NCBI GenBank assembly: GCA_031290815.1
Contig: JAISLO010000248.1
Span: forward strand, 1 to 5,370
Reading direction: 5' to 3'
From: Synergistaceae bacterium
GTDB taxonomy: Bacteria > Synergistota > Synergistia > Synergistales > Synergistaceae
DNA length: 5,370 nt
The notes below the pieces were generated by a model. That model searched no databases. It was not told where the DNA came from and saw only the letters and a list, made by a program, of their open reading frames with translations. The translations under genes were made by a program, and so were the position numbers. Shown here piece after piece: positions 1-5,370 of the stretch (the stretch's first letter is position 1; each line of letters begins with the position of its first letter).

Positions 1-362
1 TCGGCAATGAACATCTGTCCCTCGATACGCCCGTGCAGCCACTCGCTCGACGGCCACGTCGGGACTGCGGCATTGCTTGTCCTGACAGCCTGCGTGAACG
101 GGAAAAATATCGACACGACGCTCTGCGCGTCCGGCAACCATCCGCGAGGCAAGATGAAGTGCGGACCTATCACGCCAGGATCCAGATACTTCTCGAAAAT
201 TTCGTCGTCGGACGACGCGACTCCGATCAGAGGAGAATCAAAGATCTTCATGCCTGCGAGTTCTGGCGCTATTGCTGTCTCTGCGTCTATATAATTCCCG
301 CCGTGTTCGTCAATGCGGCGATTTATAAAATCCAATATGTCATCCACGATCAATCGCGTCAT
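1..362 (-). CDS. QueG/COG1600-like iron-sulfur protein, N-terminal part (cut by the window edge)
   Basis: The minus strand is open from an ATG at 362 to the left edge, giving 120 codons with no stop; the C-terminal part lies outside the window. Residues 1-60 are a soluble helical start (MTRLIVDDILDF). Residues 68-90 contain a GPHF...LP..WLPDAQSVVS segment followed by FFPF, and residues 105-119 contain SSEWLHGRIEGQ. This pattern resembles the N-terminal cobalamin-binding part of epoxyqueuosine reductase (QueG/COG1600) relatives, where a 'P-A-x-S-V' strand precedes the 4Fe-4S domains. The iron-sulfur cysteines would be further along and cannot be seen, so QueG itself and an uncharacterised paralogue cannot be told apart. 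A GGAGATGA sequence overlaps the ATG, so the true start may be the TTG at codon 4 (353), with 5-base spacing. The gene lies 94 bases downstream of the secreted-protein gene on the same strand and may share its transcript. The reading frame is secure; the family is moderately likely. Confidence 0.72.
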   Translation of the reverse strand, partial: MTRLIVDDILDFINRRIDEHGGNYIDAETAIAPELAGMKIFDSPLIGVASSDDEIFEKYLDPGVIGPHFILPRGWLPDAQSVVSIFFPFTQAVRTSNAAVPTWPSSEWLHGRIEGQMFIA

Positions 363-456
363 CTCCAAAAACAAAATATTGATTCAACGTTAGAACCCTG
401 GTCGAACCTGCACCCAAAACTGAGGGCTCCGTTTTATCAATCAAATCCGAGATCGT

Positions 457-993
457 CTATTTCTTTTTGAACGAGGCCATCGACTTGTCGAAAATCTGTT
501 CGTAAACCGCCAAGTCGTCTGCCATGAAGGAAAAGCTGTAGCTCAAACCGTCGGTGATCCCCGTATACTGTACGACCGCGATCGTATTGCCATCCTTCTC
601 GAGGACGTAAGCGAGCTTTGACCATTCGATGCCGTCGATTTTCTTGAATTCCAACTTTATATCGCTGTTAAAGTCCGGTTCCGACTTCATGATGCTGATC
701 TGCTCGGCCGCGATATCCTTTACGTTATTGGGGCCGATCTGGTCGATTTGATTCTTCGTCCCTATTATGCCGAATGTTTTACCGTTCTGAGCCGCTTCCT
801 CATTTATGGCCATGAGGTACAGGTCATCTGTCGCGATCTCGTCGAACTGCTCCTTGGGCATCTGCTCCCATCCCTCGGGAAGATCGATGGAAAATCCGCC
901 TCCCTCGGACACGAACAACCCCGCTGAAGCACAATCACCAGCTAATAACACGACTGAAAACATCAGTAACGGCAATCTGAAAAATCTCAACAC
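457..993 (-). CDS. Small secreted protein with PsbP/Mog1-like N-terminal motif, function unknown
   Basis: This encodes 178 residues. The first 24 form a Sec signal peptide: basic LRFFR, a hydrophobic core to about residue 19, then an A-S-A cleavage site before G25. A cysteine at residue 21 follows LAGD rather than a proper lipobox, so a lipoprotein is unlikely. The mature part of about 154 residues opens with GGGFSIDLPEGWEQMP (residues 31-46). This 'FSIDLPEGW' start is typical of small exported Mog1/PsbP-fold proteins such as the DUF1795/DcrB-like families, most of which have no known activity. A second block, DGIEWSKLAYVLEKDGN (120-136), and a C-terminal helix ending in KKK also fit that fold. 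I chose the GTG at 993 because GGAGG (1007-1003) lies 9 bases upstream; an in-frame TTG at 999 is too close to it. An extended -10 promoter lies about 60 bases upstream. The protein probably acts in the periplasm or outside the cell; no substrate can be inferred. Confidence 0.8.
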   Translation of the reverse strand: MLRFFRLPLLMFSVVLLAGDCASAGLFVSEGGGFSIDLPEGWEQMPKEQFDEIATDDLYLMAINEEAAQNGKTFGIIGTKNQIDQIGPNNVKDIAAEQISIMKSEPDFNSDIKLEFKKIDGIEWSKLAYVLEKDGNTIAVVQYTGITDGLSYSFSFMADDLAVYEQIFDKSMASFKKK

Positions 994-1054
994 CCGCAAT
1001 CCCCTCCAATATCGTCATCGCGCCAGTAAATATGTTTGAACGGCGTATCGAAAT

Positions 1055-1063
1055 ATTATAGCA
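1055..1063 (-). promoter_or_regulatory. Extended -10 promoter for the secreted-protein gene
   Basis: On the minus strand the sequence reads TGC-TATAAT, a perfect extended -10 element. No good -35 hexamer is present 16-18 bases upstream, as is usual for extended -10 promoters. Transcription would start near 1048 and give a leader of about 55 bases before the GTG at 993. The missing -35 region overlaps a 10-base palindrome at 1081-1090. Confidence 0.55.
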
Positions 1064-1080
1064 CAGAGGAGCGGGCAGAT

Positions 1081-1090
1081 TCGCATGCGA
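1081..1090. other. Perfect 10-base palindrome in the divergent promoter region
   Basis: TCGCATGCGA is its own reverse complement and sits where the -35 element of the minus-strand promoter would be. A related half, ATGCGA followed by a GTTT-type run, recurs at 1144-1154 next to the plus-strand promoter. It could be an operator, but a 10-base palindrome can arise by chance. Confidence 0.3.
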
Positions 1091-1136
1091 GTTTTCCGAA
1101 GGACAAACGTCAAACTCGTCAAATCATTAAACATAT

Positions 1137-1164
1137 TTTTCATATGCGAAGTTTGAGTTATAAT
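1137..1164 (+). promoter_or_regulatory. Sigma-70-type promoter for the HD-GYP gene
   Basis: A perfect TATAAT lies at 1159-1164. A TTTTCA at 1137-1142 matches four of six consensus -35 bases with a 16-base spacer. Predicted initiation near 1171 falls at the start of the Shine-Dalgarno sequence, leaving a leader of only about 15 bases. This supports the ATG at 1186 as the start and excludes the in-frame ATG at 1036, which lies upstream of the promoter. Confidence 0.6.
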
Positions 1165-1185
1165 TGTTCTAGAGGTGAGGCTTTC

Positions 1186-2391
1186 ATGCGAATAAGCAGA
1201 AATGAATTTATGTTCTCAGTCTCGTTCACCCTGGACTTCCTGGAGATGGGAATCCGCTCCAACATAACGAACCACAACAAAAGGGTCAGCCTGATTTCAA
1301 TCCGGATCGGAAAAGCAATGGGGCTTGACGAGGAGTCCATCTTCGACCTCGCGGCCTACGCCATACTTCACGACAATGGTATCACCCACAAGACGTTCAA
1401 CGCGATCTCGGAGAACGGGGTCGACAGGCTTGAGAAGTCCTTGTCCCATTGCATCACAGGCGAGATGAACCTCGAAACATTTCCGTTCATAAAGAAAAGG
1501 GAAAACATAATAAAATATCATCACGAACGATACGACGGGCAGGGCTACTTCGGCATAGAGGGCTGCGACATTCCGCTCTTCTCCCGAATTATCACGCTGG
1601 CCGACAGAGTTGAAATCGAGTATCGGATGAGAACCGACAGGGAAGAAATTCTGTCCAACATAGCGGGCGATACGGGAACGCTGTTTTCTCCCGATGTCTG
1701 CGAGGCTTTCAAGGAGATCTCAGGAAACACGAGTTTCTGGCTCTCGCTCGACGATATGTTCATAAGCCACGAGATGAAAAGAGAGCTTCCAAAATTTGAC
1801 ATAGAAATGGACCTGCGCGACCTGCTCGCTATTTCCTGCATCTTGTGCAATATAATAGACGCGAAGTCGCCGTTCACTGGAACGCACACAAAGGGAATAG
1901 CCAGAATCGCATGTAAGATGGCCGGTTACTTCGGATTTGACGAAGAGAGAAAGACCAAGTTGATCATCGCGGCAAATCTGCACGATCTCGGCAAGATCGT
2001 CGTGCCAAACGCCATAATAGACAAGAACGGAAAGCTGACGAAGGACGAGTTCGCGATAATGAAGTCTCACACATATTACACGAGGAAGGCGCTGGAGTCG
2101 GTAAAGGGGCTGGAGGATGTCGTCGAGTGGGCGGCGAATCATCATGAAAAACTGGACGGCAGCGGCTATCCCTACGGTTTTGCGCGCGAGTCGCTCAGTT
2201 TCGAGTCACAGCTCCTCGCGTGCGTCGATATTTTTCAGGCCCTCACCGAAAACAGACCGTACCGCGAGTCGCTGGGCATAGAAAAAGTCCGCGGCATCAT
2301 GATGGACATGGCCGGGAGAGGATACATCAACGGGGACATAGCGTCTCATGTTATAGAACATTGCAGGGACGAAAACCAAAATATTTTTTGA
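1186..2391 (+). CDS. Tandem HD-GYP domain protein, putative cyclic-di-GMP phosphodiesterase
   Basis: This 401-residue protein has no signal peptide or membrane segment, so it should be cytosolic. It contains two HD-type domains with collinear motifs. Domain 1 (about 25-150) has H30, HDNG at 62-65, H88, HH at 112-113, DGQGYF at 117-122 and D140. Domain 2 (about 228-365) has H234, HDLGK at 266-270, H295, HH at 319-320, DGSGYP at 324-329, D348 and RPYR at 357-360. HD-GYP enzymes hydrolyse cyclic-di-GMP to pGpG or GMP at a two- or three-metal site. Domain 2 has the full signature. Domain 1 keeps the metal-ligand pattern but lacks the HDxGK lysine (HDNGI) and has GYF in place of GYP, so it may be weakened or regulatory. 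No receiver, PAS or GGDEF domain is attached. The ATG at 1186 is chosen for AGAGGTGAGG at 1171-1180, 5 bases upstream, and the promoter just before it. The gene stands alone and converges on frr. Substrate is inferred from the family; other cyclic dinucleotides are possible. Confidence 0.9.
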   Translation: MRISRNEFMFSVSFTLDFLEMGIRSNITNHNKRVSLISIRIGKAMGLDEESIFDLAAYAILHDNGITHKTFNAISENGVDRLEKSLSHCITGEMNLETFPFIKKRENIIKYHHERYDGQGYFGIEGCDIPLFSRIITLADRVEIEYRMRTDREEILSNIAGDTGTLFSPDVCEAFKEISGNTSFWLSLDDMFISHEMKRELPKFDIEMDLRDLLAISCILCNIIDAKSPFTGTHTKGIARIACKMAGYFGFDEERKTKLIIAANLHDLGKIVVPNAIIDKNGKLTKDEFAIMKSHTYYTRKALESVKGLEDVVEWAANHHEKLDGSGYPYGFARESLSFESQLLACVDIFQALTENRPYRESLGIEKVRGIMMDMAGRGYINGDIASHVIEHCRDENQNIF

Positions 2392-2393
2392 CG

Positions 2394-2444
2394 AAAAATT
2401 ATCGGCACGGACTTCACCGACATACGGTGAAGTCCGTGCCGATA
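2394..2444 (-). terminator. Long perfect hairpin, intrinsic terminator of the rpsB-frr operon
   Basis: Arms at 2400-2419 and 2425-2444 are perfectly complementary over 20 base pairs, around a 5-base ACATA loop. On the minus strand the stem is followed by AATTTTT (2400-2394), so it best serves transcription coming from frr. On the plus strand no T-run follows, so termination of the convergent HD-GYP gene here would be less efficient or would use another mechanism. The frr stop codon ends 25 bases before the stem. Confidence 0.85.
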
Positions 2445-2469
2445 TTCGCGTTATGCGCCTGACGCGAAG

Positions 2470-3027
2470 TCAGTCGTTCATTATCTCTCGTTCCTTCTCC
2501 GATAGGGCGCCGTCTATCTTCTTGATGGCCGCTTCGGTGAGGTCGTTGACATCCTTCTGGTACTTTTTCAGATCGTCCTCGCTGATCTTCGAATCCTTCT
2601 CCAGTTTTTTGAATGATTCGACTGTCTCTCTGCGGATGTTCCTGACCGCCACCCTCGATTCTTCGGCGTACTTGTTGACGACCTTGGTGAGCTCGACTCT
2701 CCGTTCCCTCGTCAGTTCCGGGAGCGTCAGCCTGATAGTGTCCCCGTCGGGGCGAGGGTTTATACCGAGCGGAGATGCCTGTATCGCTTTCTCCACCGCC
2801 TTCACAGCCGACTTGTCCCATATCGTGATGACTATCTGGCGAGGTTCGGGGATATTCACCGTTCCAAGCTGTTTAATCGTCATGACAGTGCCGAAGTAAT
2901 CCACTTTTATATCCTCCACGAGCGCTGGGTGAGCCCGGCCGGTTCTGACGCCGGCGTATGTTCCCTTGAGGTGTTCGACAGTCTTCTCCGTGCGGTTTTT
3001 GAGATCTTTCAGCAAAGCCTGCGGCAT
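2470..3027 (-). CDS. frr: Ribosome recycling factor
   Basis: RRF binds the post-termination 70S ribosome in the A site and, with EF-G and GTP, splits it into subunits for a new round of translation. The product is 185 residues, the normal family length. Visible hallmarks are VRTGRAHPALVEDI (27-40) in the first long helix; the domain II strands around YFG and LGTVNIPEPRQIVI (44-67); NPRPDGDTIRLTLPELTRERR (90-110); and the VRNIRR motif (128-133) containing the conserved arginine of the long three-helix bundle. The C-terminal helix ends in KEREIMND. The ATG at 3027 has GGGAG (3041-3037) 9 bases upstream. The gene starts 19 bases after the pyrH stop codon, so the two are almost certainly co-transcribed. 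It is the last gene of the cluster, ended by the hairpin at 2394-2444. In many bacteria uppS and cdsA follow frr; here a convergent HD-GYP gene does. Identification is very secure. Confidence 0.98.
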   Translation of the reverse strand: MPQALLKDLKNRTEKTVEHLKGTYAGVRTGRAHPALVEDIKVDYFGTVMTIKQLGTVNIPEPRQIVITIWDKSAVKAVEKAIQASPLGINPRPDGDTIRLTLPELTRERRVELTKVVNKYAEESRVAVRNIRRETVESFKKLEKDSKISEDDLKKYQKDVNDLTEAAIKKIDGALSEKEREIMND

Positions 3028-3046
3028 ATTAGAACACTCCCATCTG

Positions 3047-3757
3047 CTAGGATACTATTGATCCGATGCTTTCCCCTTTTAACAGAAGCTTCGCCAGGTT
3101 ACCCCTCTCCACCATGCGGACCAGGACATTCGGTATCTTGTTGTCCATGCAGTGCACAAAGGCAGTGGAATCCATTACCTCGATCCGCTTGTCCAGCACA
3201 TCCGAGTAACTGAGACTGGGCAGAAACTTCGCGTCCGGGAACTTGACCGGATCCTTATCATATATACCATTTACCTTTGTAGCTTTCAATAGGCGATCCG
3301 CATTTATTTCGGATGCCCTCAGAGCCGCCGCGGTATCCGTCGAGAAGAACGGGGAGCCGGTGCCGCCGGCGAATATTACAATTCGTCCCCTGTCAAGGTG
3401 CTTGATTGCCCTTCTCCTGATAAAGGGCTCGGCGACGGAGCCCATATTTACCGCAGTCTGGACGCGGGCCGGCGCGCCGTGCCTCTCCAGCGCGTCTTGG
3501 AGAGCGAGGGCGTTTATCACTGTCGCGAGCATTCCCATCTGATCAGCCTGCACCCGGTCCATCCCGAGATCCTTCGCCTGAGTTCCTCGGAGGATGTTAC
3601 CCCCGCCGACCACGATTGCAATTCCGACTCCAGATGAGGCCGCTTCGGATATCTCCGCGCAGATCTCGTCTATCGGCCGGCGGCTGAGCCCAAACCGCTC
3701 GTCCCCTGCCAGTATCTCCCCGGACAACTTCAAAAGCACTCTTTTACGTCCTTCCAA
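3047..3757 (-). CDS. pyrH: UMP kinase (uridylate kinase), probable TTG start
   Basis: PyrH phosphorylates UMP to UDP with ATP in de novo pyrimidine synthesis; the bacterial enzyme is a hexamer of the amino-acid-kinase fold, usually controlled by GTP and UTP. From the TTG at 3757 the product is 236 residues, the normal length. Motifs are VLLKLSGE (7-14), with the phosphate-binding lysine; VVGGGNILRG (49-58); ADQMGMLATVINALALQ (71-87); AGGTGSPFFSTDTAA (130-144), in the UMP/ATP site; and KVNGIYDKDP (161-170). The TTG is preceded by GGAGG (3772-3768) at a 10-base spacing. An in-frame ATG at 3796 would add 13 residues (MVLRGLQAGG...) that do not look like family sequence; it directly abuts the T-run of a terminator and has no nearby Shine-Dalgarno sequence. 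The gene lies 80 bases after tsf and 19 bases before frr. With no promoter visible after the terminator, transcription probably depends on read-through from rpsB-tsf. Function is very secure; the start is likely but not certain. Confidence 0.95.
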   Translation of the reverse strand: MEGRKRVLLKLSGEILAGDERFGLSRRPIDEICAEISEAASSGVGIAIVVGGGNILRGTQAKDLGMDRVQADQMGMLATVINALALQDALERHGAPARVQTAVNMGSVAEPFIRRRAIKHLDRGRIVIFAGGTGSPFFSTDTAAALRASEINADRLLKATKVNGIYDKDPVKFPDAKFLPSLSYSDVLDKRIEVMDSTAFVHCMDNKIPNVLVRMVERGNLAKLLLKGESIGSIVS

Positions 3758-3796
3758 ACGATATCCGCCTCCCGCCTGCAACCCGCGCAATACCAT

Positions 3797-3821
3797 AAAA
3801 AAACGAGGGATAAATCCCTCG
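3797..3821 (-). terminator. Intrinsic terminator between tsf and pyrH
   Basis: On the minus strand CGAGGGA and TCCCTCG form a 7-bp stem with a TTTA loop (3821-3804). Seven T residues (3803-3797) follow at once. It begins 16 bases after the tsf stop codon. The form is that of a complete rho-independent terminator, yet pyrH follows on the same strand only about 40 bases later. It probably lowers pyrH-frr expression relative to rpsB-tsf. Confidence 0.85.
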
Positions 3822-3837
3822 CCGTTTTCCTCCGCTC

Positions 3838-4431
3838 TTATGCCTCTATCGCGAATCTGGCCATCCTGCGGACCACTATGTTCTCGCCCATCTTCGCTAT
3901 GTCGGCTACGATGAGGTCTTTTATCTTGACCTTTGGATCGCGGATATAGCCTTGCTCCAACAGACAGTTGTCCTGATAGAACGCAGCCAGCCTGCCCTCC
4001 GCTATTTTTTCCAAGATGTTGGCCGGTTTACCTTCCTCCTGGGCTTGCTTGCGGTATATTTCCTTCTCCCTCTCGAGATCCTCGGGCGGGACATCCTCCG
4101 CCTTGATGTACTGAGGATTGGCGGCGGCTATCTGCATACACAGCTCGTGTCCAAGGGTTTTGAATTCGTCGGTCTTTGCGACAAAATCCGTCTCGCAGTT
4201 TAGTTCCAGAAGAACGCCTATCTTGCCGTTTGTGTGGATGTAGCTGAAGACCAGTCCCTGGGACGCGGATCGCCCCGCTTTTTTGGCTGCTTTCGCAAGC
4301 CCCTTCTCGCGAAGGAAGTCAACGGCCTTTTCTATATCGCTGCACTCAGCCAGAGCGTTTTTGCAGTCCATCATACCGGCACCGGTGCGCGCCCGAAGTT
4401 CCTTGACCGATTCCATATCGACAACAGCCAT
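3838..4431 (-). CDS. tsf: Elongation factor Ts, short form
   Basis: EF-Ts binds EF-Tu-GDP in the cytosol and drives release of GDP, so that EF-Tu can reload GTP and aminoacyl-tRNA. The product is 197 residues. That matches the short Thermus-type proteins and is well below the 283 residues of E. coli, whose core is duplicated. Residues 5-52 form the UBA-like N-terminal domain with VKELRARTGAGMMDCKNAL (9-27) and KGLAKAAKKAGR (43-54). Residues 74-90 hold the EF-Tu contact motif LLELNCETDFVAKTDEF, including the TDFV (81-84) whose Asp-Phe pair inserts near the EF-Tu magnesium site. The C-terminus ends in GENIVVRRMARF, a normal family ending. The ATG at 4431 has AAGGAG (4447-4442), inside the rpsB coding end, at a 10-base spacing. 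Only one base separates it from the rpsB stop codon, which suggests translational coupling. Identification is very secure. Confidence 0.98.
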   Translation of the reverse strand: MAVVDMESVKELRARTGAGMMDCKNALAECSDIEKAVDFLREKGLAKAAKKAGRSASQGLVFSYIHTNGKIGVLLELNCETDFVAKTDEFKTLGHELCMQIAAANPQYIKAEDVPPEDLEREKEIYRKQAQEEGKPANILEKIAEGRLAAFYQDNCLLEQGYIRDPKVKIKDLIVADIAKMGENIVVRRMARFAIEA

Positions 4432-4432
4432 T

Positions 4433-5278
4433 TTATATCGACTCCTTCCAGCCTTTGCGCTCCTCGAGCTCCTGGTTGACCACTTTTTCTCCAACCTCTG
4501 AGTAAGCGTCGTGAAGCTTTTCCCTGATCTCGATGACCTCTTCCTCCCTGATCGACTCGACCTGGGACTCAGGCGCAGCGGTCTCCGCGCCGTCAACCCC
4601 CTGCCGCCCTTCTATGAAGGCGCTTGCCATGAGATTGACGATCAGTTCGATGGCGCGAATCGCGTCGTCGTTGCCCGGTATGGGATAGTCGATGACCTCG
4701 GGATCGCAGTTGGTATCCACGATGGCTATTACGGGAATGGAGAGTTTTCTGGCCTCCAGGACTGCGATTGTCTCGCGGCGCGGATCTATGACGAACAGCG
4801 CGTCTGGAGTCTCTTTCATCTCCTTTATGCCGGAGAGAGACTTCTGCAGCTTGTCCATCTCCTTGTGCAGCTTGATTACCTCTTTCTTGGGATACTTGTT
4901 GATAGTGCCGTCGGAATCCATCACTTCGAGCTCGACCATGCGGTTGACGCGCTTTCTGATTGTCGCGAAGTTGGTGAGCAGGCCTCCGAGCCACCTCTGG
5001 TTGATGAAAAACTGCCCGCACCTCCTGGCTTCGTCTCGAATCGGATCCTGCGCCTGGCGCTTCGTCCCGACAAAGAGCAGGCTGCCGCCGTTTTTCGAGA
5101 CCTCGCGCACGAAGTCATAGGCGCGCTCAAGCCCCTTTACCGTCTTCTGGAGGTCGATTATGTAGATGCCGTTCCTCTCGGTAAAAATATACGGCGTCAT
5201 CTTTGGGTTCCATCTGCGAGTCTGATGGCCAAAGTGAACGCCGCACTCCAACAATTGTTTCATGTTTACTACGCCCAC
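4433..5278 (-). CDS. rpsB: 30S ribosomal protein S2 with acidic C-terminal extension
   Basis: S2 joins the 30S subunit late, at the head-body junction near S1, and is needed for mRNA binding. The product is 281 residues, longer than the 241 of E. coli. Family signatures are MKQLLECGVHFGHQ (6-19), RRWNPKM (21-27), IYIIDLQKT (38-46), FVGTKRQAQ (69-77), FINQRWLGGLLTNF (91-104), ALFVIDPRRE (160-169), VDTNCDP (187-193) and PIPGNDDAIRAI (199-210). The coiled-coil insertion spans about 107-155. Residues 228-281 form a tail beyond the usual core that starts with an Ala/Glu-rich linker and ends in a charged, probably helical stretch (REEEVIEIREKL...). I chose the GTG at 5278, giving MGVVNMKQLL, because GAGGAGGAG (5293-5285) lies 6 bases upstream; the internal ATG at 5263 would be too far from it. 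It is the first gene of the cluster; its promoter must lie upstream, near or beyond the right edge. Confidence 0.97.
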   Translation of the reverse strand: MGVVNMKQLLECGVHFGHQTRRWNPKMTPYIFTERNGIYIIDLQKTVKGLERAYDFVREVSKNGGSLLFVGTKRQAQDPIRDEARRCGQFFINQRWLGGLLTNFATIRKRVNRMVELEVMDSDGTINKYPKKEVIKLHKEMDKLQKSLSGIKEMKETPDALFVIDPRRETIAVLEARKLSIPVIAIVDTNCDPEVIDYPIPGNDDAIRAIELIVNLMASAFIEGRQGVDGAETAAPESQVESIREEEVIEIREKLHDAYSEVGEKVVNQELEERKGWKESI

Positions 5279-5370
5279 AGTTAACTCCTCCTCGTTTTTT
5301 CCTCCGCGCGAATCTCCCCGCGACCAACCATCCACAAAGAACGGCAACGCCTCAACGGTCCTCGCGCGTG
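5279..5370 (-). promoter_or_regulatory. rpsB leader region (5' part cut off)
   Basis: These 92 bases precede the rpsB GTG. The proximal part is purine-rich and holds the strong GAGGAGGAG ribosome-binding site (5293-5285), with a second purine run, GCGGAGG, about 12 bases further upstream. I see no convincing -10/-35 pair. A known S2-binding leader structure could be present, but I cannot demonstrate one by eye; the leader may continue beyond the window. Confidence 0.4.

Noticed and set aside
416..435. AAAAC...GTTTT inverted repeat downstream of the secreted-protein gene
   Set aside because: The inner GAG/CTC stem leaves only a 2-base loop and there is a mismatch, so it is too weak to call a terminator.
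33..470. A 145-codon plus-strand open frame over the left end
   Set aside because: Its product is low-complexity and unlike known proteins, it covers two genuine minus-strand genes, and it has no ribosome-binding site.
1036..1185. A 50-codon N-terminal extension of the HD-GYP gene from the ATG at 1036
   Set aside because: It lies upstream of the TATAAT box and strong Shine-Dalgarno sequence, crosses the divergent promoters, and encodes nothing domain-like.
2383..2399. ATTTTT-TGACG-AAAAAT inverted repeat at the HD-GYP stop codon
   Set aside because: It is six A-T pairs only and is explained by the T-run of the adjacent terminator and the end of the coding sequence.
4511..5284. A 257-codon plus-strand open frame opposite rpsB
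   Set aside because: It is the antisense shadow of a highly conserved ribosomal protein gene; its composition follows from the rpsB codons.
5279..5347. N-terminal extension of S2 from a TTG at 5347
   Set aside because: It would translate through the GAGGAGGAG ribosome-binding site, and its residues do not resemble any S2 N-terminus; the GTG at 5278 fits family sequence.

Overview
The window looks like an ordinary stretch of bacterial chromosome. Its right half is the conserved translation and UMP-kinase cluster rpsB-tsf-pyrH-frr, all on the minus strand. Protein details suggest a relative of the Synergistota or a nearby anaerobic lineage: a short Thermus-type EF-Ts, an S2 protein with an acidic C-terminal tail, a tandem HD-GYP protein and a QueG-like iron-sulfur protein. 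This placement comes from remembered family resemblance, not from a search. Several genes appear to start at GTG or TTG behind good Shine-Dalgarno sequences.

Layout from left to right. Positions 1-362 (minus) hold the N-terminal 120 codons of a QueG/COG1600-like protein that runs off the left edge. Positions 457-993 (minus) encode a small secreted protein with a PsbP/Mog1-like start. Positions 994-1185 form a divergent intergenic region with a perfect TATAAT box on each strand, facing away from each other, and small repeated motifs that could be operators. Positions 1186-2391 (plus) encode a 401-residue cytosolic protein made of two HD-GYP-type domains: the second is canonical, the first is degenerate in signature but keeps its metal-ligand pattern. 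Positions 2394-2444 hold a 20-bp perfect hairpin between the convergent HD-GYP and frr genes. It is followed by a T-run only on the minus strand, so it terminates the frr operon.

The operon is transcribed right to left. rpsB (5278-4433) supplies 30S protein S2. tsf (4431-3838) follows after a single base and encodes the EF-Tu exchange factor. pyrH (3757-3047) makes UDP from UMP, and frr (3027-2470) recycles ribosomes after termination. An apparently complete intrinsic terminator lies between tsf and pyrH, with no evident promoter after it. This suggests that pyrH-frr expression depends on read-through and is set lower than that of rpsB-tsf. That arrangement, together with the non-ATG start it implies for pyrH, is the most checkable unusual point here. 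I saw no mobile element, CRISPR array, tRNA or rRNA, and no convincing undescribed system.
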